64,000 nt of DNA from PALSA-894 sp963757565 (GTDB lineage Bacteria; Pseudomonadota; Alphaproteobacteria; Rhizobiales; Xanthobacteraceae), in NCBI GenBank assembly GCA_963757565.1, contig CAVWSB010000011.1:2108001-2172000 (forward strand), written 5' to 3'. The translations under genes and the position numbers were made by a program. The notes beneath the pieces are model-generated. The model worked only from the letters and a program-made list of their open reading frames with translations. It was not told the origin of the DNA and did not search any database. Numbering within the stretch: position 1 is the first letter of the stretch; the number at the start of each line of letters is the position of its first letter. Of this stretch, positions 17,453-27,034 are shown in pieces.

Positions 17453-19507
17453 ATGAAAAGCGCGTGGGCGACGAGCGACGCAGACGCCGCCGTCGACCGC
17501 TATGCGCGCGAGGGCGTACCGCGCGAACTCGCGCTGCGCGTCTACACCACGCGCCTGCTCGGCCAGAATCCAAAGCTCGTCCTGCATGGCGGCGGCAACA
17601 CGTCTGCGAAGTTGCGCATGAACGATCTCAACGGCGACGAGGTCGACGTGTTGTGCGTGAAGGGTTCGGGCTGGGACATGGGCACGATAGAGCCCGCGGG
17701 CCTGCCCGCCGTGCGGCTCGATGCGCTGAAAAAGCTGCGGCGGCGCAATGCGCTTTCCGACGAAGACATGGTGCGCGTACAGCGCGCCAACCTGATCGAT
17801 CCTGCGGCGCCCAATCCTTCGGTGGAGACGCTGCTGCACGCCTTCCTGCCGCATGCGTTCGTGGATCACACGCATTCGACCGCGGTACTCAGCCTCACCG
17901 ACCAGCCGGACGGTGAAGCGATCTGCCGCGACGTTTACGGCGCGCGCATGGGCTACGTGCCCTACATCATGCCAGGCTTCGCACTCGCCAAGGCGGCGGC
18001 GAATGCATTTGAAGCCGATCCTTCCGTCGAAGGTCTGATCCTGCACAAGCACGGCATCTTCACGTTCGGCGCGGACGCGCGCGAAGCCTACGAGCGCATG
18101 ATCGAACACGTCACACTGGCTGAGGAGCGACTCAAGCGCGGGCGAAAGACGATGGCCGTCGCTAAATTGCCGCAGCAGATCGCGAACCGCACCGATGTCG
18201 CACCGATTATCCGTGGCGCGTGCGCTCTGAAGGACGACAACATCGAAGGCGCATGGTCGCGCTTCATCCTCGACTTCCGGGTCAATGACGCGATCCTGAA
18301 TTTCGTCAACGGGGCGGAGCTTGCGCGTTACAGCCAGGCCGGCGTCGTGACGCCCGACCACACCATCCGCACAAAGAACTGGCCGCTGATCGCGCCCGCG
18401 CCGCAAACTGGCAAGCTCACCGATTTTACCGAAGACCTCCGCGCGGCGGTCGCGAATTTTGCCGGCAAGTACCAGACCTACTTCGAGAGTAACAACGCGC
18501 GGGTCGGCGGCATCAAGAAGTGTCTCGATCCGATGCCGCGCGTGGTGCTGGTCCCGGGCCTCGGTCTTTTTGGTCTTGGCCGCTCCGCCAAGGACGCACG
18601 CGTCGCCGCAGACCTGGCCGAAGCCGCGATCGAGACGATCACGGATGCGGAAGCAACCGGACGCTTTCAAGCGCTCGACGATGCCAGCCTGTTCGACATG
18701 GAGTACTGGTCGCTCGAACAGGCCAAGCTCGGTGCCGCAAAGGCCAAGCCCCTTGCCGGCCAGATCGTCGCGGTGACCGGCGCGGCCGGCGCGATCGGCG
18801 CGGCGACGGCGAAGGCGTTCGCCGCGGCAGGTGCGGAAGTCGCGCTGCTCGACGTCAACGAGTCCGCGGCTAGAGAGAAAGTCAAAGTCATCGGCGGTAC
18901 GGCGATCCAGTGCGATGTCACTGACGCGGCCTCGGTCGCGGCGGCCTTTGCGCAGGTGGTCGACGCCTTCGGCGGCCTCGACATTCTCGTGTCGAACGCA
19001 GGCGCGACGCCGCCGCAAGGCAGGATCGGCGAGATCGAGGAAGGCACAATCCGCGAGAGTTTCGAACTGAACTTCTACGGCCACCAGCGCTGCGCGCAGG
19101 CCGCAGTGAAGATCATGCTGGCGCAGGGCACCGGCGGGTGCCTGTTGTTCAACGCATCCAAGCAGGCGATCAATCCGGGCCCGAACTTCGGTCCCTATGG
19201 TCTGCCCAAAGCCGCGACGCTGTTCCTCTCGCGCCAATACGCGCTCGACTACGGCGCGCACGGCATCCGCTCCAACGCCGTGAATGCCGATCGCGTCCGT
19301 TCCGGCATCGTCACCGACGACTTCATCGCGGCGCGCGCCAAAGCGCGCGGCGTATCCGAGAAGGAGTATATGAGCGGCAATCTCTTGCAGCGCGAGGTCA
19401 CCGCCGACGATGTCGCACAGGCGTTTCTCGCGCAGGCACTGGCGCTCAAGACCACCGCCGATGTCACCACTGTTGATGGCGGCAACATCGCGGCCGCGTT
19501 GCGCTAG
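17453..19507 (+). CDS. Bifunctional class II aldolase / short-chain dehydrogenase
   Basis: A 684-residue cytoplasmic fusion. The N-terminal class II aldolase/adducin domain (about 10-400) has VLHGGGNTS, HAFVDHTHST and LHKHGIFTFG, supplying the metal-binding histidines. The C-terminal short-chain dehydrogenase (about 435-684) has the TGAAGAIG nucleotide motif, SNAG, and the YGLPK catalytic Tyr-Lys pair. Relatives are annotated as rhamnulose-1-phosphate aldolase/lactaldehyde (alcohol) dehydrogenase, coupling cleavage of a sugar phosphate or sugar acid with oxidation of an aldehyde product. The sugar is not determined here. It starts 15 bases after rne and heads a same-strand run with a HAD phosphatase and a lactate/glycolate-type FAD oxidase, which fits a deoxy-sugar or lactate-yielding route. 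Confidence 0.85.
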   Translation: MKSAWATSDADAAVDRYAREGVPRELALRVYTTRLLGQNPKLVLHGGGNTSAKLRMNDLNGDEVDVLCVKGSGWDMGTIEPAGLPAVRLDALKKLRRRNALSDEDMVRVQRANLIDPAAPNPSVETLLHAFLPHAFVDHTHSTAVLSLTDQPDGEAICRDVYGARMGYVPYIMPGFALAKAAANAFEADPSVEGLILHKHGIFTFGADAREAYERMIEHVTLAEERLKRGRKTMAVAKLPQQIANRTDVAPIIRGACALKDDNIEGAWSRFILDFRVNDAILNFVNGAELARYSQAGVVTPDHTIRTKNWPLIAPAPQTGKLTDFTEDLRAAVANFAGKYQTYFESNNARVGGIKKCLDPMPRVVLVPGLGLFGLGRSAKDARVAADLAEAAIETITDAEATGRFQALDDASLFDMEYWSLEQAKLGAAKAKPLAGQIVAVTGAAGAIGAATAKAFAAAGAEVALLDVNESAAREKVKVIGGTAIQCDVTDAASVAAAFAQVVDAFGGLDILVSNAGATPPQGRIGEIEEGTIRESFELNFYGHQRCAQAAVKIMLAQGTGGCLLFNASKQAINPGPNFGPYGLPKAATLFLSRQYALDYGAHGIRSNAVNADRVRSGIVTDDFIAARAKARGVSEKEYMSGNLLQREVTADDVAQAFLAQALALKTTADVTTVDGGNIAAALR

Positions 19508-19522
19508 CCCGGGAGTCTCTGC

Positions 19523-20341
19523 GTGGACATCGCATCGATCAAGTCGGACGGCGATCTCGAGATTGTTATTCTTCATGAGGCCCACGGTTCGCTGGCCTCG
19601 ATCGTCGGACCTCATCTCTACAAGATCGAGGGCGAGGTGCCTGAGCAGAAGGTGCTTTTCCCCAATCGTCCGTTGTTCGACCTGTTCCTGCTCCGCCTGT
19701 ATGACTTCATCCGCACCGACCCGGCCTCGCCGTCACTCGACAAGCGACACGCGGGCCTTTCTCTGCTCGGCGGCCTGCGTCACCTCTGCGCTCAGCATCC
19801 GGCCGAGACAGACGAAGCCGGTCTGGGCCAAGCCCTGCAGGCGTTCGAGGCCTGGCTTGCGAGGTCCGTCGAGTTCGGGTTCTGGAGCCCGAATATCGGA
19901 ACCGAGGTGGCATTCAAGCTGACCAATAGCGAGTTGGTCTGGTTCGGTGCGAATTGTGTCCGGAACGAATTGGTGCGCTTGCCCAGCCTGCTCGAGCGGC
20001 TGCATGCGCTCTGCATTGCCGGCGGCAGCGAGATCACGGCGCAGGACATGGTCGCCGTTTTCGAAGGAATGGATGGCGAGGCGCGCAGCCGCCTCGAATA
20101 CCATGCGACCCACCTGCTCGAAATGCTGGGTAAGATCTTTCAGGCGGTGAACCGTGTGGTGAACGCGCGATACCGCGCTAACCCGACCGCGGATGTAACC
20201 GAGATGAGCTTTCCGGCCGGTGTTACCTCCGAGACGTTCAAGCACTTCTATCGCTTCCTGCTGGTCTTCAAGAACTACGATCGCGAGCGGATCGAAAAAT
20301 ACACGCCCGCAGCCGCGAAGAATCTGCGAACGCGGTATTGA
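19523..20341 (+). CDS. Conserved hypothetical protein, 272 residues
   Basis: Not recognised. The start is a GTG at 19523, 15 bases after the aldolase stop, with GGGAG upstream. The protein has no signal peptide or membrane helix, is predicted mostly helical, and carries the run FPNRPLFDLFLLRLYDFIR in its first quarter and HFYRFLLVFKNYDRERIEKY near the C terminus. It is codon-typical for the region, intact and sits between the aldolase/SDR gene and a HAD phosphatase, which it nearly touches (6 bases). This suggests co-expression with a sugar or organic acid pathway, but no function can be assigned. Confidence 0.8.
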   Translation: MDIASIKSDGDLEIVILHEAHGSLASIVGPHLYKIEGEVPEQKVLFPNRPLFDLFLLRLYDFIRTDPASPSLDKRHAGLSLLGGLRHLCAQHPAETDEAGLGQALQAFEAWLARSVEFGFWSPNIGTEVAFKLTNSELVWFGANCVRNELVRLPSLLERLHALCIAGGSEITAQDMVAVFEGMDGEARSRLEYHATHLLEMLGKIFQAVNRVVNARYRANPTADVTEMSFPAGVTSETFKHFYRFLLVFKNYDRERIEKYTPAAAKNLRTRY

Positions 20342-20347
20342 GGTCGC

Positions 20348-20959
20348 ATGCCGCCGACAGTGGACGCGCTGCTGTTCGATCTCGGCGGCGTCGTGATCGA
20401 CATCGATTTCAATCGCGTGTTCGCGCGTTGGGCGCAGCATGCGCGGTGCGACGCGGCTCAGGTCCGCTCGCGCTTCTCGCCTGACGCCGCTTACCGCCAG
20501 CACGAGACCGGCGCGCTCAGCGACGCGGCCTATTTCGCCGCGTTGCGTGATTCGCTTGGTATTGACCTTACGGACGCACAATTTCTCGACGGCTGGAATG
20601 AGATATTCATCGGCGAAATTCCCGGCATCGCCGCTCTGCTTGCCGGCGCACGCCAGCGCGTGCCGCTCTATTGCTTCTCCAATACCAACCGTGCGCACCA
20701 GGACCACTGGTCAGTGCGCTTCGCGGATGTGATGACGAACTTCGACAAGGTGTTCGTCTCCTCCGAGATCCGTCTGCGCAAGCCGGATGCCGCGGCATTC
20801 CGGCACGTCGTCACCGAAATTGGCCTGCCCGCCGACCGTATCCTGTTCTTCGACGACAACGCCGACAACGTGACGAGCGCGCGCGCCTGCGGTCTGCAAG
20901 CGGTGCACGTCACCGCTCCGGCCGATGTGGCGAAGGCGCTCGCGACGGCGCTCCCTTGA
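20348..20959 (+). CDS. HAD-superfamily phosphatase (subfamily IA, YihX-like)
   Basis: A 203-residue cytoplasmic hydrolase. Motif I is LLFDLGGVVIDID with nucleophile Asp11; the second acidic residue of the usual DxDxT is Gly, as in YihX-type sugar-phosphate phosphatases. Motif II is CFSNTN, motif III the lysine in LRKPDAAAF, and motif IV FFDDNADN. YihX relatives act on alpha-D-glucose-1-phosphate, but substrate range in this group is broad. It follows the hypothetical gene by 6 bases and overlaps the next gene by 4 bases, so translation is probably coupled. Confidence 0.85.
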   Translation: MPPTVDALLFDLGGVVIDIDFNRVFARWAQHARCDAAQVRSRFSPDAAYRQHETGALSDAAYFAALRDSLGIDLTDAQFLDGWNEIFIGEIPGIAALLAGARQRVPLYCFSNTNRAHQDHWSVRFADVMTNFDKVFVSSEIRLRKPDAAAFRHVVTEIGLPADRILFFDDNADNVTSARACGLQAVHVTAPADVAKALATALP

Positions 20960-22323
20960 TCCCGGCCAGCGTCATTGAGGCCCTGCGCGCCCGCTTCGGC
21001 GTGCATGTCACGACCTCGGCCGCGATCCTCGATGCGCACGGGCACGGCGAATCCTATCACGCGGTGCATTCGCCCGACGCCGTGGTTTTCCCCGACAGCA
21101 CGCAGGATGTCGCCGATCTTGTCGGCATCTGCGCCGCGGCCGATGTGCCGCTCACCGGCTATGGCGCAGGCACGTCGCTGGAAGGGAACGCAACGCCGTT
21201 GCATGGCGGTGTCAGTGTGGATTTTTCCCGCATGACCGCCGTACTCGCCGTCAACGCGGAGGACATGGATTGCCGTGTGCAGCCCGGCATCACGCGCAAG
21301 GCGCTGAACGCACATCTGCGCGACACCGGCCTGTTCTTCCCGATCGATCCGGGCGCCGATGCCTCGATCGGCGGCATGACCTCGACGCGCGCCTCCGGCA
21401 CCATGGCGGTGCGCTACGGCACGATGAAAGACAATGTGCTGGCGCTCGAGGTCGTGCTCGCCGACGGACGCCTCATCCGCACCGGCTCGCGCGCGCGCAA
21501 ATCGTCGGCAGGCTATGACCTGACGCGGCTCTTCGTCGGCGCCGAAGGCACGCTCGGTCTGATCACCGAAATCACGCTGCGGCTTCACCCTTATCCCGAA
21601 GCCATGTCGGCCGCCGTCTGCCCGTTCTCCTCGTTCGAAGGCGCGGTTGCCACCGCCATCACGATGATCCAGGCCGGCATTCCGGTTGCGCGGCTCGAAC
21701 TGCTCGACGAGGTGATGATCCGCGGCGTGAATGCCTACGCAAAGCTCGGCGCCACCGAGCAGCCGACGCTGTTCCTCGAATTTCACGGCAGCTCCGCTGG
21801 CGTCGCCGAGCAGGCGCGTGCGGCTGAAGAGATCGCGCGCGACAACGGCGCCGTGGGTTTTCGCTGGACCGGCGATGCGCAGGAGCGCGCCCGGCTCTGG
21901 AGCGCGCGCGACAATACGCTCTATGCGGGCCTCGGGCTTCGGCCGGGCGCAAAGGCGCTCATCACCGATGTGTGCGTGCCGCTGTCGCGGCTTGCCGAAT
22001 GCCTCGTCGCGACGAAGCAGGATATCGAATCGTCTAACCTGATCGCGCCGATCGTCGGCCATGTCGGCGACGGCAATTTCCACACCCTGATCTTGATTGA
22101 TCCGGACAGCACCAGCGAACTCGCACGCGCGAAGGCCTTGCACGAGCGCATGGTGCTGCGAGCGCTTGCGCTCGACGGAACTTGCACCGGCGAACACGGG
22201 ATCGGTCACGGCAAGATCGAATTCATGGTGCGCGAGCATGGCGGCGCCGTCGAGGTGATGCGCGACCTCAAACGCGCGCTCGATCCGCGCAACCTGATGA
22301 ACCCGGGCAAGATCTTCAGCTAG
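20956..22323 (+). CDS. FAD-linked oxidase, D-lactate dehydrogenase/glycolate oxidase (GlcD/Dld) type
   Basis: A 455-residue flavoenzyme of the FAD_binding_4 plus FAD-oxidase C family that oxidises D-2-hydroxy acids. The FAD site shows GYGAGTSLEGN and DPGADASIGGM; the C-terminal domain has HVGDGNFHTLI, and CTGEHGIGHGK followed by MRDLKRALDPRNLMNPGKIF, a near-diagnostic end. Family length is about 455-470. The only start that gives this length is TTG 20956, inside the TTGA overlap with the HAD stop; the longer open frame upstream (to 20671) is a shadow of the HAD gene. A D-lactate or glycolate substrate is inferred. Converges on the DUF1275 gene with a 4-base overlap. Confidence 0.88.
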   Translation: MIPASVIEALRARFGVHVTTSAAILDAHGHGESYHAVHSPDAVVFPDSTQDVADLVGICAAADVPLTGYGAGTSLEGNATPLHGGVSVDFSRMTAVLAVNAEDMDCRVQPGITRKALNAHLRDTGLFFPIDPGADASIGGMTSTRASGTMAVRYGTMKDNVLALEVVLADGRLIRTGSRARKSSAGYDLTRLFVGAEGTLGLITEITLRLHPYPEAMSAAVCPFSSFEGAVATAITMIQAGIPVARLELLDEVMIRGVNAYAKLGATEQPTLFLEFHGSSAGVAEQARAAEEIARDNGAVGFRWTGDAQERARLWSARDNTLYAGLGLRPGAKALITDVCVPLSRLAECLVATKQDIESSNLIAPIVGHVGDGNFHTLILIDPDSTSELARAKALHERMVLRALALDGTCTGEHGIGHGKIEFMVREHGGAVEVMRDLKRALDPRNLMNPGKIFS

Positions 22324-23021
22324 CCGCGACGCGCCGCCCAGACAATAAGAGCGAGCAGGATTGCGAGGATCGCGGCGAGCGAGGGCATTCCGAACACCGC
22401 GAAGGCGATCGCGCCCGCCACGCTGCCGGACACAAAGCCGAGCCCGAGCGGGATCAGGCCGGCAAGCCGCGCGCGTGCCGTGGCGAACTTCGCGGCGGCT
22501 GCCGCGTCCCCGCTGCGGCGCCCATGCCAGCCGAGCAACAGTTCGCCGGCGTCGATGGCAAACAGCGTCGTGTTCGTGGTCATCACGTTGGTCGAGGCGA
22601 CGCCCGGCATCAGCAGCCGCACCATCGCGCTCTGCACACCCATCGCGGAGAGGCCGAGCATCGCGGCCAGCAACGTGAGCGGCGCGCTCGGATCGCGCGC
22701 GAACGGTCCGGCAAGCCCGAGCACCAGCAGCCCGGCAAGCAGCGCGCATTCAAGCACCAGCGTCCACAAGAGTGCCGAGCGGCCGCGTCGTTCCAGCACT
22801 TCGGCCAGAATGGTTGTGAGCACCCCGGCCGCGAAGAACACCGGGATCGCCAGCACCTTCAGGAGAAAGCCGTCCTCGTGTGCGACGATCCCGGCGCCGA
22901 CGGTAACGAAACTCCCCGTCACCTGCGCCACGTAGAGCCCGAACAGTGCGAGGAACGTGCAGGCGTCGACATAGCCCGCCGTGAAGCTCAGCAACGGCGG
23001 AACGATGCGGGGGACCTGCAT
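22320..23021 (-). CDS. YoaK/DUF1275 family membrane protein
   Basis: A 233-residue inner-membrane protein with about six helices. The N-terminal motif PPLLSFTAGYVDACTFLAL and the region GLSAMGVQSAMVRLLMP, with VMTTNTTLF, are typical for DUF1275. Biochemical role in the family is unknown. The gene is monocistronic and converges with the FAD oxidase gene, sharing the overlapping CTAG stop. Confidence 0.85.
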   Translation of the reverse strand: MQVPRIVPPLLSFTAGYVDACTFLALFGLYVAQVTGSFVTVGAGIVAHEDGFLLKVLAIPVFFAAGVLTTILAEVLERRGRSALLWTLVLECALLAGLLVLGLAGPFARDPSAPLTLLAAMLGLSAMGVQSAMVRLLMPGVASTNVMTTNTTLFAIDAGELLLGWHGRRSGDAAAAAKFATARARLAGLIPLGLGFVSGSVAGAIAFAVFGMPSLAAILAILLALIVWAARRG

Positions 23022-23110
23022 TCACCAACTCCGGCTTCAGCAAAGCGCAGCGGCATTCCCCGCGCAATTCATTAACCGGCGGAAATCTACCGTCGGCCCC
23101 TCGGCCCTCC

Positions 23111-23127
23111 CCTTGCACTGAGCAAGG
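23111..23127. repeat. Small hairpin upstream of glycosyltransferase gene
   Basis: CCTTGC, five bases, GCAAGG form a perfect 6-bp stem 25 bases before the glycosyltransferase ATG. It could be an operator or an mRNA hairpin; nothing distinguishes these by eye. Confidence 0.35.
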
Positions 23128-23151
23128 CCGGATCGGCAGAAGGCACCACCC

Positions 23152-24147
23152 ATGTCCCAGATTGAAGCAACGCTGGACGATCAGCTCCCCGCATCGTTCC
23201 GGAATGAGAATGAACGTCGTGTCCGGACCGGGACAGCGGCAGTTCCAGGTCAACGGCCCGCGCCGGCCGGCACCGCCGTCATCATCTCAACGCGCGGCCG
23301 GCCCGACATCATCGCCGCTCTCGTCCGTCAACTCGATCAGCAGACCCGGCCGCCGGCACACGTCTTCGTCATCGCCTCCAGCCCGGACGACGCCGCGGAA
23401 CTCAACCTCGGCCGCCCGAACCTGACCGTCCACATCGGCCGCACCGGCTCGTCGCATCAGCGAAACGACGGACTCGCGCTTGCGGGATCACGCTTCCGCT
23501 ACATCGCATTTTTCGACGACGATTTCGTGCCCTCGCGCTTCTGGCTTGAGCAAATGGAGACGATCTTTGAAACCTCGCCAGATGTCGCCGGCGTGACCGG
23601 CTTCCTTTTGGAAGACGGCGCTATGACCGAAGGGATCCGGCTCGATGTCGCGCAGGCGATGGTTCGCATCCGGGATCGCGATCCGCGACGCAGCGACGCG
23701 CTGCACGACAGTCTCGCGTTCGGCGGCAACATGGGCTGCAACATGGCATTCCGGTTTTCTGCGCTGCGCGATGTCAAATTCGACGAGCGCCTGCCGCTCT
23801 ACGCGTGGCTCGAGGACCACGATTTCCGCGGTCAGGTCGAGCAGCACGGCAGCGTGGTGCGGGCAGACGCGCTGTGGGGCGTTCATCTCGGCCACAAGAA
23901 GGGCCGCGTGCGCGGCGTCACCCTCGGTTATGCGCAGGTCGCGAACGCGCTTTATCTCGCACGCAAGGGCACGGTGCCGGCGCCCTATCTGGCAAAGCTC
24001 GTCGGCAAGAACCTGCTCGTCAACGCGGTGCGCTCGTTGCGGCCTGAACCCTATGTCGATCGCAGGGGCCGCATGCTCGGTAACATGTTCGCCCTCGCCG
24101 ACCTCGTGCGCGGCCGGCTCGCACCGGAACGTATCCTGGAATTCTGA
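23152..24147 (+). CDS. Family 2 glycosyltransferase
   Basis: A 331-residue protein with a GT-A fold. After a ~40-residue N-terminal tail it has TAVIISTRGRPDIIAALVRQ, a start typical of GT2, the nucleotide-binding IAFFDDDFVPS (DxD-like DDD), and an acidic LYAWLEDHDFRGQ in the catalytic (ED) position. It likely adds a sugar to a surface polysaccharide or lipid-linked oligosaccharide; donor and acceptor are unknown. The flippase gene follows 49 bases downstream, making a two-gene polysaccharide unit. Confidence 0.83.
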   Translation: MSQIEATLDDQLPASFRNENERRVRTGTAAVPGQRPAPAGTAVIISTRGRPDIIAALVRQLDQQTRPPAHVFVIASSPDDAAELNLGRPNLTVHIGRTGSSHQRNDGLALAGSRFRYIAFFDDDFVPSRFWLEQMETIFETSPDVAGVTGFLLEDGAMTEGIRLDVAQAMVRIRDRDPRRSDALHDSLAFGGNMGCNMAFRFSALRDVKFDERLPLYAWLEDHDFRGQVEQHGSVVRADALWGVHLGHKKGRVRGVTLGYAQVANALYLARKGTVPAPYLAKLVGKNLLVNAVRSLRPEPYVDRRGRMLGNMFALADLVRGRLAPERILEF

Positions 24148-24196
24148 AAACAGGCGACGCCGACGTTTTCGTCCCGACAAAAAAGCCGTAGGAATA

Positions 24197-25591
24197 ATGA
24201 GTTCGACCGCAATCACCTTCGATCCACCCGCGATCGCCCGTCGCTTCACACGCCTGCGCCGCGCGCATGAACAGATCTATGCGGTTCTGAAAAGCGCCGT
24301 GCAGGTGTTCGCGATCCGCGTGGCCGGGGCCGCGCTCGCCTATGTCTCGATGGTCTTTCTCGCGCGCGTTCTCGGCGCGCGTGATTTCGGCATCTACGCT
24401 TACGTCTCGGTCGTGGTGATGCTGCTCGGCATCGCGTTCTCGTTCGGCTTCAACACATCGGCCGTCCGCTTCGTGGCGAGTTACTTGGCGCGCGGCAAGC
24501 AACGGCGCCTTGCGGGATTCCTGAAGCAGAGTTTTGCGCTGGTCGCGGGCCTCAGCGTGCTCGGCGCCATGATCGGCGCCGGCCTTGTCCTGGCGTTGCG
24601 CGACCTCATCGCACCCTACTACGTTGCGCCGCTGCTCATCGGCATGCTGTGCGTGCCGCTGTGGGCGCTGCTGAACCAGTTCGAGGCGACCGCGCGCGCA
24701 CTCGGCTGGATCAACACCGCCTTTGTGCCGAACTATATCCTGCGGCCCTTGCTGCTGGTCGCAGGCGTCGGCGCCATCGTTCTCGCCGGCGGCAAGCCCG
24801 ACGCGATCGGCGCGATCTGCGCGTTGATCGGCGGCTGTGGCGTCGCCGTTCTGGTGCAGGGCGTGCTGGTCTATTCAGGCGTCCGCAGCCATCTCCGGGA
24901 GGGCAAGCCCGCCTTCCACACGCGCCATTGGTTCACGATCTCGCTCAGCTTCCTGATGATCGACGGATTCCGGATGCTGCTCGACAACACCGATGTGCTG
25001 CTGATCGGCAAGTTGCTCGATCCCGACGCCGTCGCGGTCTACTTCGCGGTCATCCGCACCGGTGGCCTCGTCGCGTTTGTGTCCTTCTCGGTGATCGCAC
25101 TCGCGGTCCCGAAGTTCGCCGAGATCCACAGCACCGGCACGCGCGAAGACCTGCAGAAACTCGTCTCGAACGTAATCCAGCTGATGTTCTGGCCCTCGTT
25201 GCTGGCGGCGGGCGCACTGGCTCTGATCGGCCCCTACATTCTCGAACTGTTCGGCACGGACTTCGGCGCGGGATACCCGACGATGCTAGTCGTGCTTGCC
25301 GGACTCGTCCTGCGCGCGGCGAGCGGCCCGGTCGAATACCTGCTCAGCATGACCGGGCACCAGCGCGACACGCTGCGGGTCTATGCGGTCGCGGCGATCG
25401 CCAACATCGCGCTGAACCTCGTGCTCATTCCCGCGCTGGGCATTATCGGCGCTGCCATTGGAAGCTACGTGGCGATGCTCGGCGCCAATGCGTGGCTCTA
25501 TGTTCTCGTTCGCAAGCGTCTCGGGGTGAGCGCGTTCGTGCTGCCATTTCGGACACAGGCCACACGCGCGGTAGTGCGCGCCGCCGCCTGA
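24197..25591 (+). CDS. Polysaccharide flippase / oligosaccharide translocase (Wzx-like, MATE/MOP superfamily)
   Basis: A 464-residue integral membrane protein with 12-14 helices. The first repeat contains GAALAYVSMVFLARVLGARDF, matching the Polysacc_synt family, and the C-terminal region IALNLVLIPALGIIGAAIGS is the typical 13-14 helix pair. The protein would flip lipid-linked sugar units to the periplasmic side. Start ATG 24197 follows GTAGGAAT; an open frame extends further upstream but overlaps the glycosyltransferase. Works with the adjacent GT2 gene (inferred). Confidence 0.88.
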   Translation: MSSTAITFDPPAIARRFTRLRRAHEQIYAVLKSAVQVFAIRVAGAALAYVSMVFLARVLGARDFGIYAYVSVVVMLLGIAFSFGFNTSAVRFVASYLARGKQRRLAGFLKQSFALVAGLSVLGAMIGAGLVLALRDLIAPYYVAPLLIGMLCVPLWALLNQFEATARALGWINTAFVPNYILRPLLLVAGVGAIVLAGGKPDAIGAICALIGGCGVAVLVQGVLVYSGVRSHLREGKPAFHTRHWFTISLSFLMIDGFRMLLDNTDVLLIGKLLDPDAVAVYFAVIRTGGLVAFVSFSVIALAVPKFAEIHSTGTREDLQKLVSNVIQLMFWPSLLAAGALALIGPYILELFGTDFGAGYPTMLVVLAGLVLRAASGPVEYLLSMTGHQRDTLRVYAVAAIANIALNLVLIPALGIIGAAIGSYVAMLGANAWLYVLVRKRLGVSAFVLPFRTQATRAVVRAAA

Positions 25592-25601
25592 ACGGCGCGG
25601 C

Positions 25602-26814
25602 TCATTCGCTCGACAGGATCGTGTTCTTCAACAGCGGATAGATCTGCGTTTCCCACTTCTTGCCGGAAAACACGCCGTAGTGCCCGACACCGGGCTGCAT
25701 GTGGTGGCGCTTGCGGTAAGGCTTGATCCCGCTGCACAGATCCTGCGCCGCCAGCGTCTGGCCCACTGCGCAGATGTCGTCCCGCTCGCCCTCGACCGTG
25801 AACAGCGCAGTGCGCTTGATCGCCCGCGGCTCGACCAGTTCGCCGCGGAATTTGAGCTCGCCTGTTGGCGAGCGAGTAGTCCTGGAACACGATCTTGACG
25901 GTCTCGATATAGAACTCCGCCGCGAGATCGAGCACCGCGAAATACTCGTCGTAAAATGCCTTGGTCTGCGCCGCCTTGGCGATGTCGCCCGCGACAAGGT
26001 TGTCGTAAAGCTCCTTGTGCGCCTTCACATGCCGATCGATGTTCATGCTCATGAAGGCCGCGAGTTGTACGAAGCCCGGATAGACCTTGCGGAACGCACC
26101 CGGGTAGCGCATCGGCACGGTCGCGAGCAGATTCTGCTCGAACCATGAGATGGGCTTGGAGGTCGCAAGCTCATTCACCTTGGTCGGATTGACGCGGCAA
26201 TCGATCGGCCCAGCCATCAAGGTCATCGAGCGCGGCTGCGCCGGATTGTTGGTCTGCGCCATCACGGCTGCGGCGACCAGCGTCGCCACGCAGGGCTGGC
26301 ACACCGCGACCATGTGCGCGCCGGGCCCGATCACTTCGAGAAACTTGATGATGTGCTCGGCGTAATCGTCGAACCCGAAGCGGCCGGCCGAGAGCGGGGC
26401 GTCGCGCGCGTTGTGCCAGTCGGTGATGTAGACGTCGTGCTCCGGCAGCATGGTCTTCACCGTGTTGCGCAGCAGCGTCGCGAAATGGCCGGAGAGCGGT
26501 GCGACCAGCAGCACGCGCGGCTGCTCGGTGTCGACGTCCTTCTTGAAGCGGAGCAACGTGCCGAACGGCGTGACGTGCGCGGCCTCCTCGGTGACCGCGA
26601 CCTCCTCGTTGCCGACCGTGACCGTGTCGATTCCGAACGGCGGGCGCACATGGGTCAGTCCCGCGCGCGCGATCAGTTCATAGGCCGCAGTGAGACTTTT
26701 CAGTGCCGGAGGTGAGAAGCCGTTGAGCGGCCCGAAGGCGCTGAGCGCCATGCCGGCCCAATTCCGGACCGGCACCATGATATCGGTATGTGCTTGATAC
26801 GCCTGATAAAGCAT
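25602..26814 (-). CDS. phaZ: Intracellular polyhydroxyalkanoate (PHB) depolymerase (frame break near 25865)
   Basis: Cytoplasmic alpha/beta hydrolase that breaks down stored PHB granules. Starting MLYQAYQAHTDIMVPVRNWA, as in the PHB_depo family, it carries NARDAPLSAGRFGFDDYAEH and the lipase-box-like VAVCQPCV, in which cysteine replaces serine as nucleophile, a known feature of this family. At 25860-25870 the frame shifts by one (CTCGCCAACAGGCGAG on the coding strand); removing a base joins FQDYSLA to GELKFRGELVEP, and the C terminus MQPGVGHYGVFSGKKWE, carrying the catalytic histidine, is then complete. The break is likely a data error. Confidence 0.87.
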
Positions 26815-27034
26815 GCACCCGCAAGCCGCGAGACGCGGCACCCCAGCCCAAAAACCTTTACCCGGCAGCGAAAAGGCTAGTGCATTTTCTGCTGCACTGC
26901 GAGATAATTATCCGCAGGGTAGCCATTCGTGGAAAACCTGCCCTTGCCGGGGCATGATGTCCGGCCGCGTCTTGCCGCGGTCATTCGTTGGTATGCCGGC
27001 GCGTGAGCGCAGTTCCGGCAAGGGGGATGCGTCG

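Noticed and set aside
17285..19615. Long 776-residue open frame on the minus strand over the aldolase/SDR gene
   Set aside because: It is antisense to a clearly conserved fusion enzyme, has Arg/Asp/Gly-biased shadow composition and no domain. High-GC DNA commonly gives such frames.
20668..22749. Minus-strand frame of 693 residues across HAD, FAD-oxidase and DUF1275 genes
   Set aside because: Spans three real genes on both strands and shows no conserved protein.
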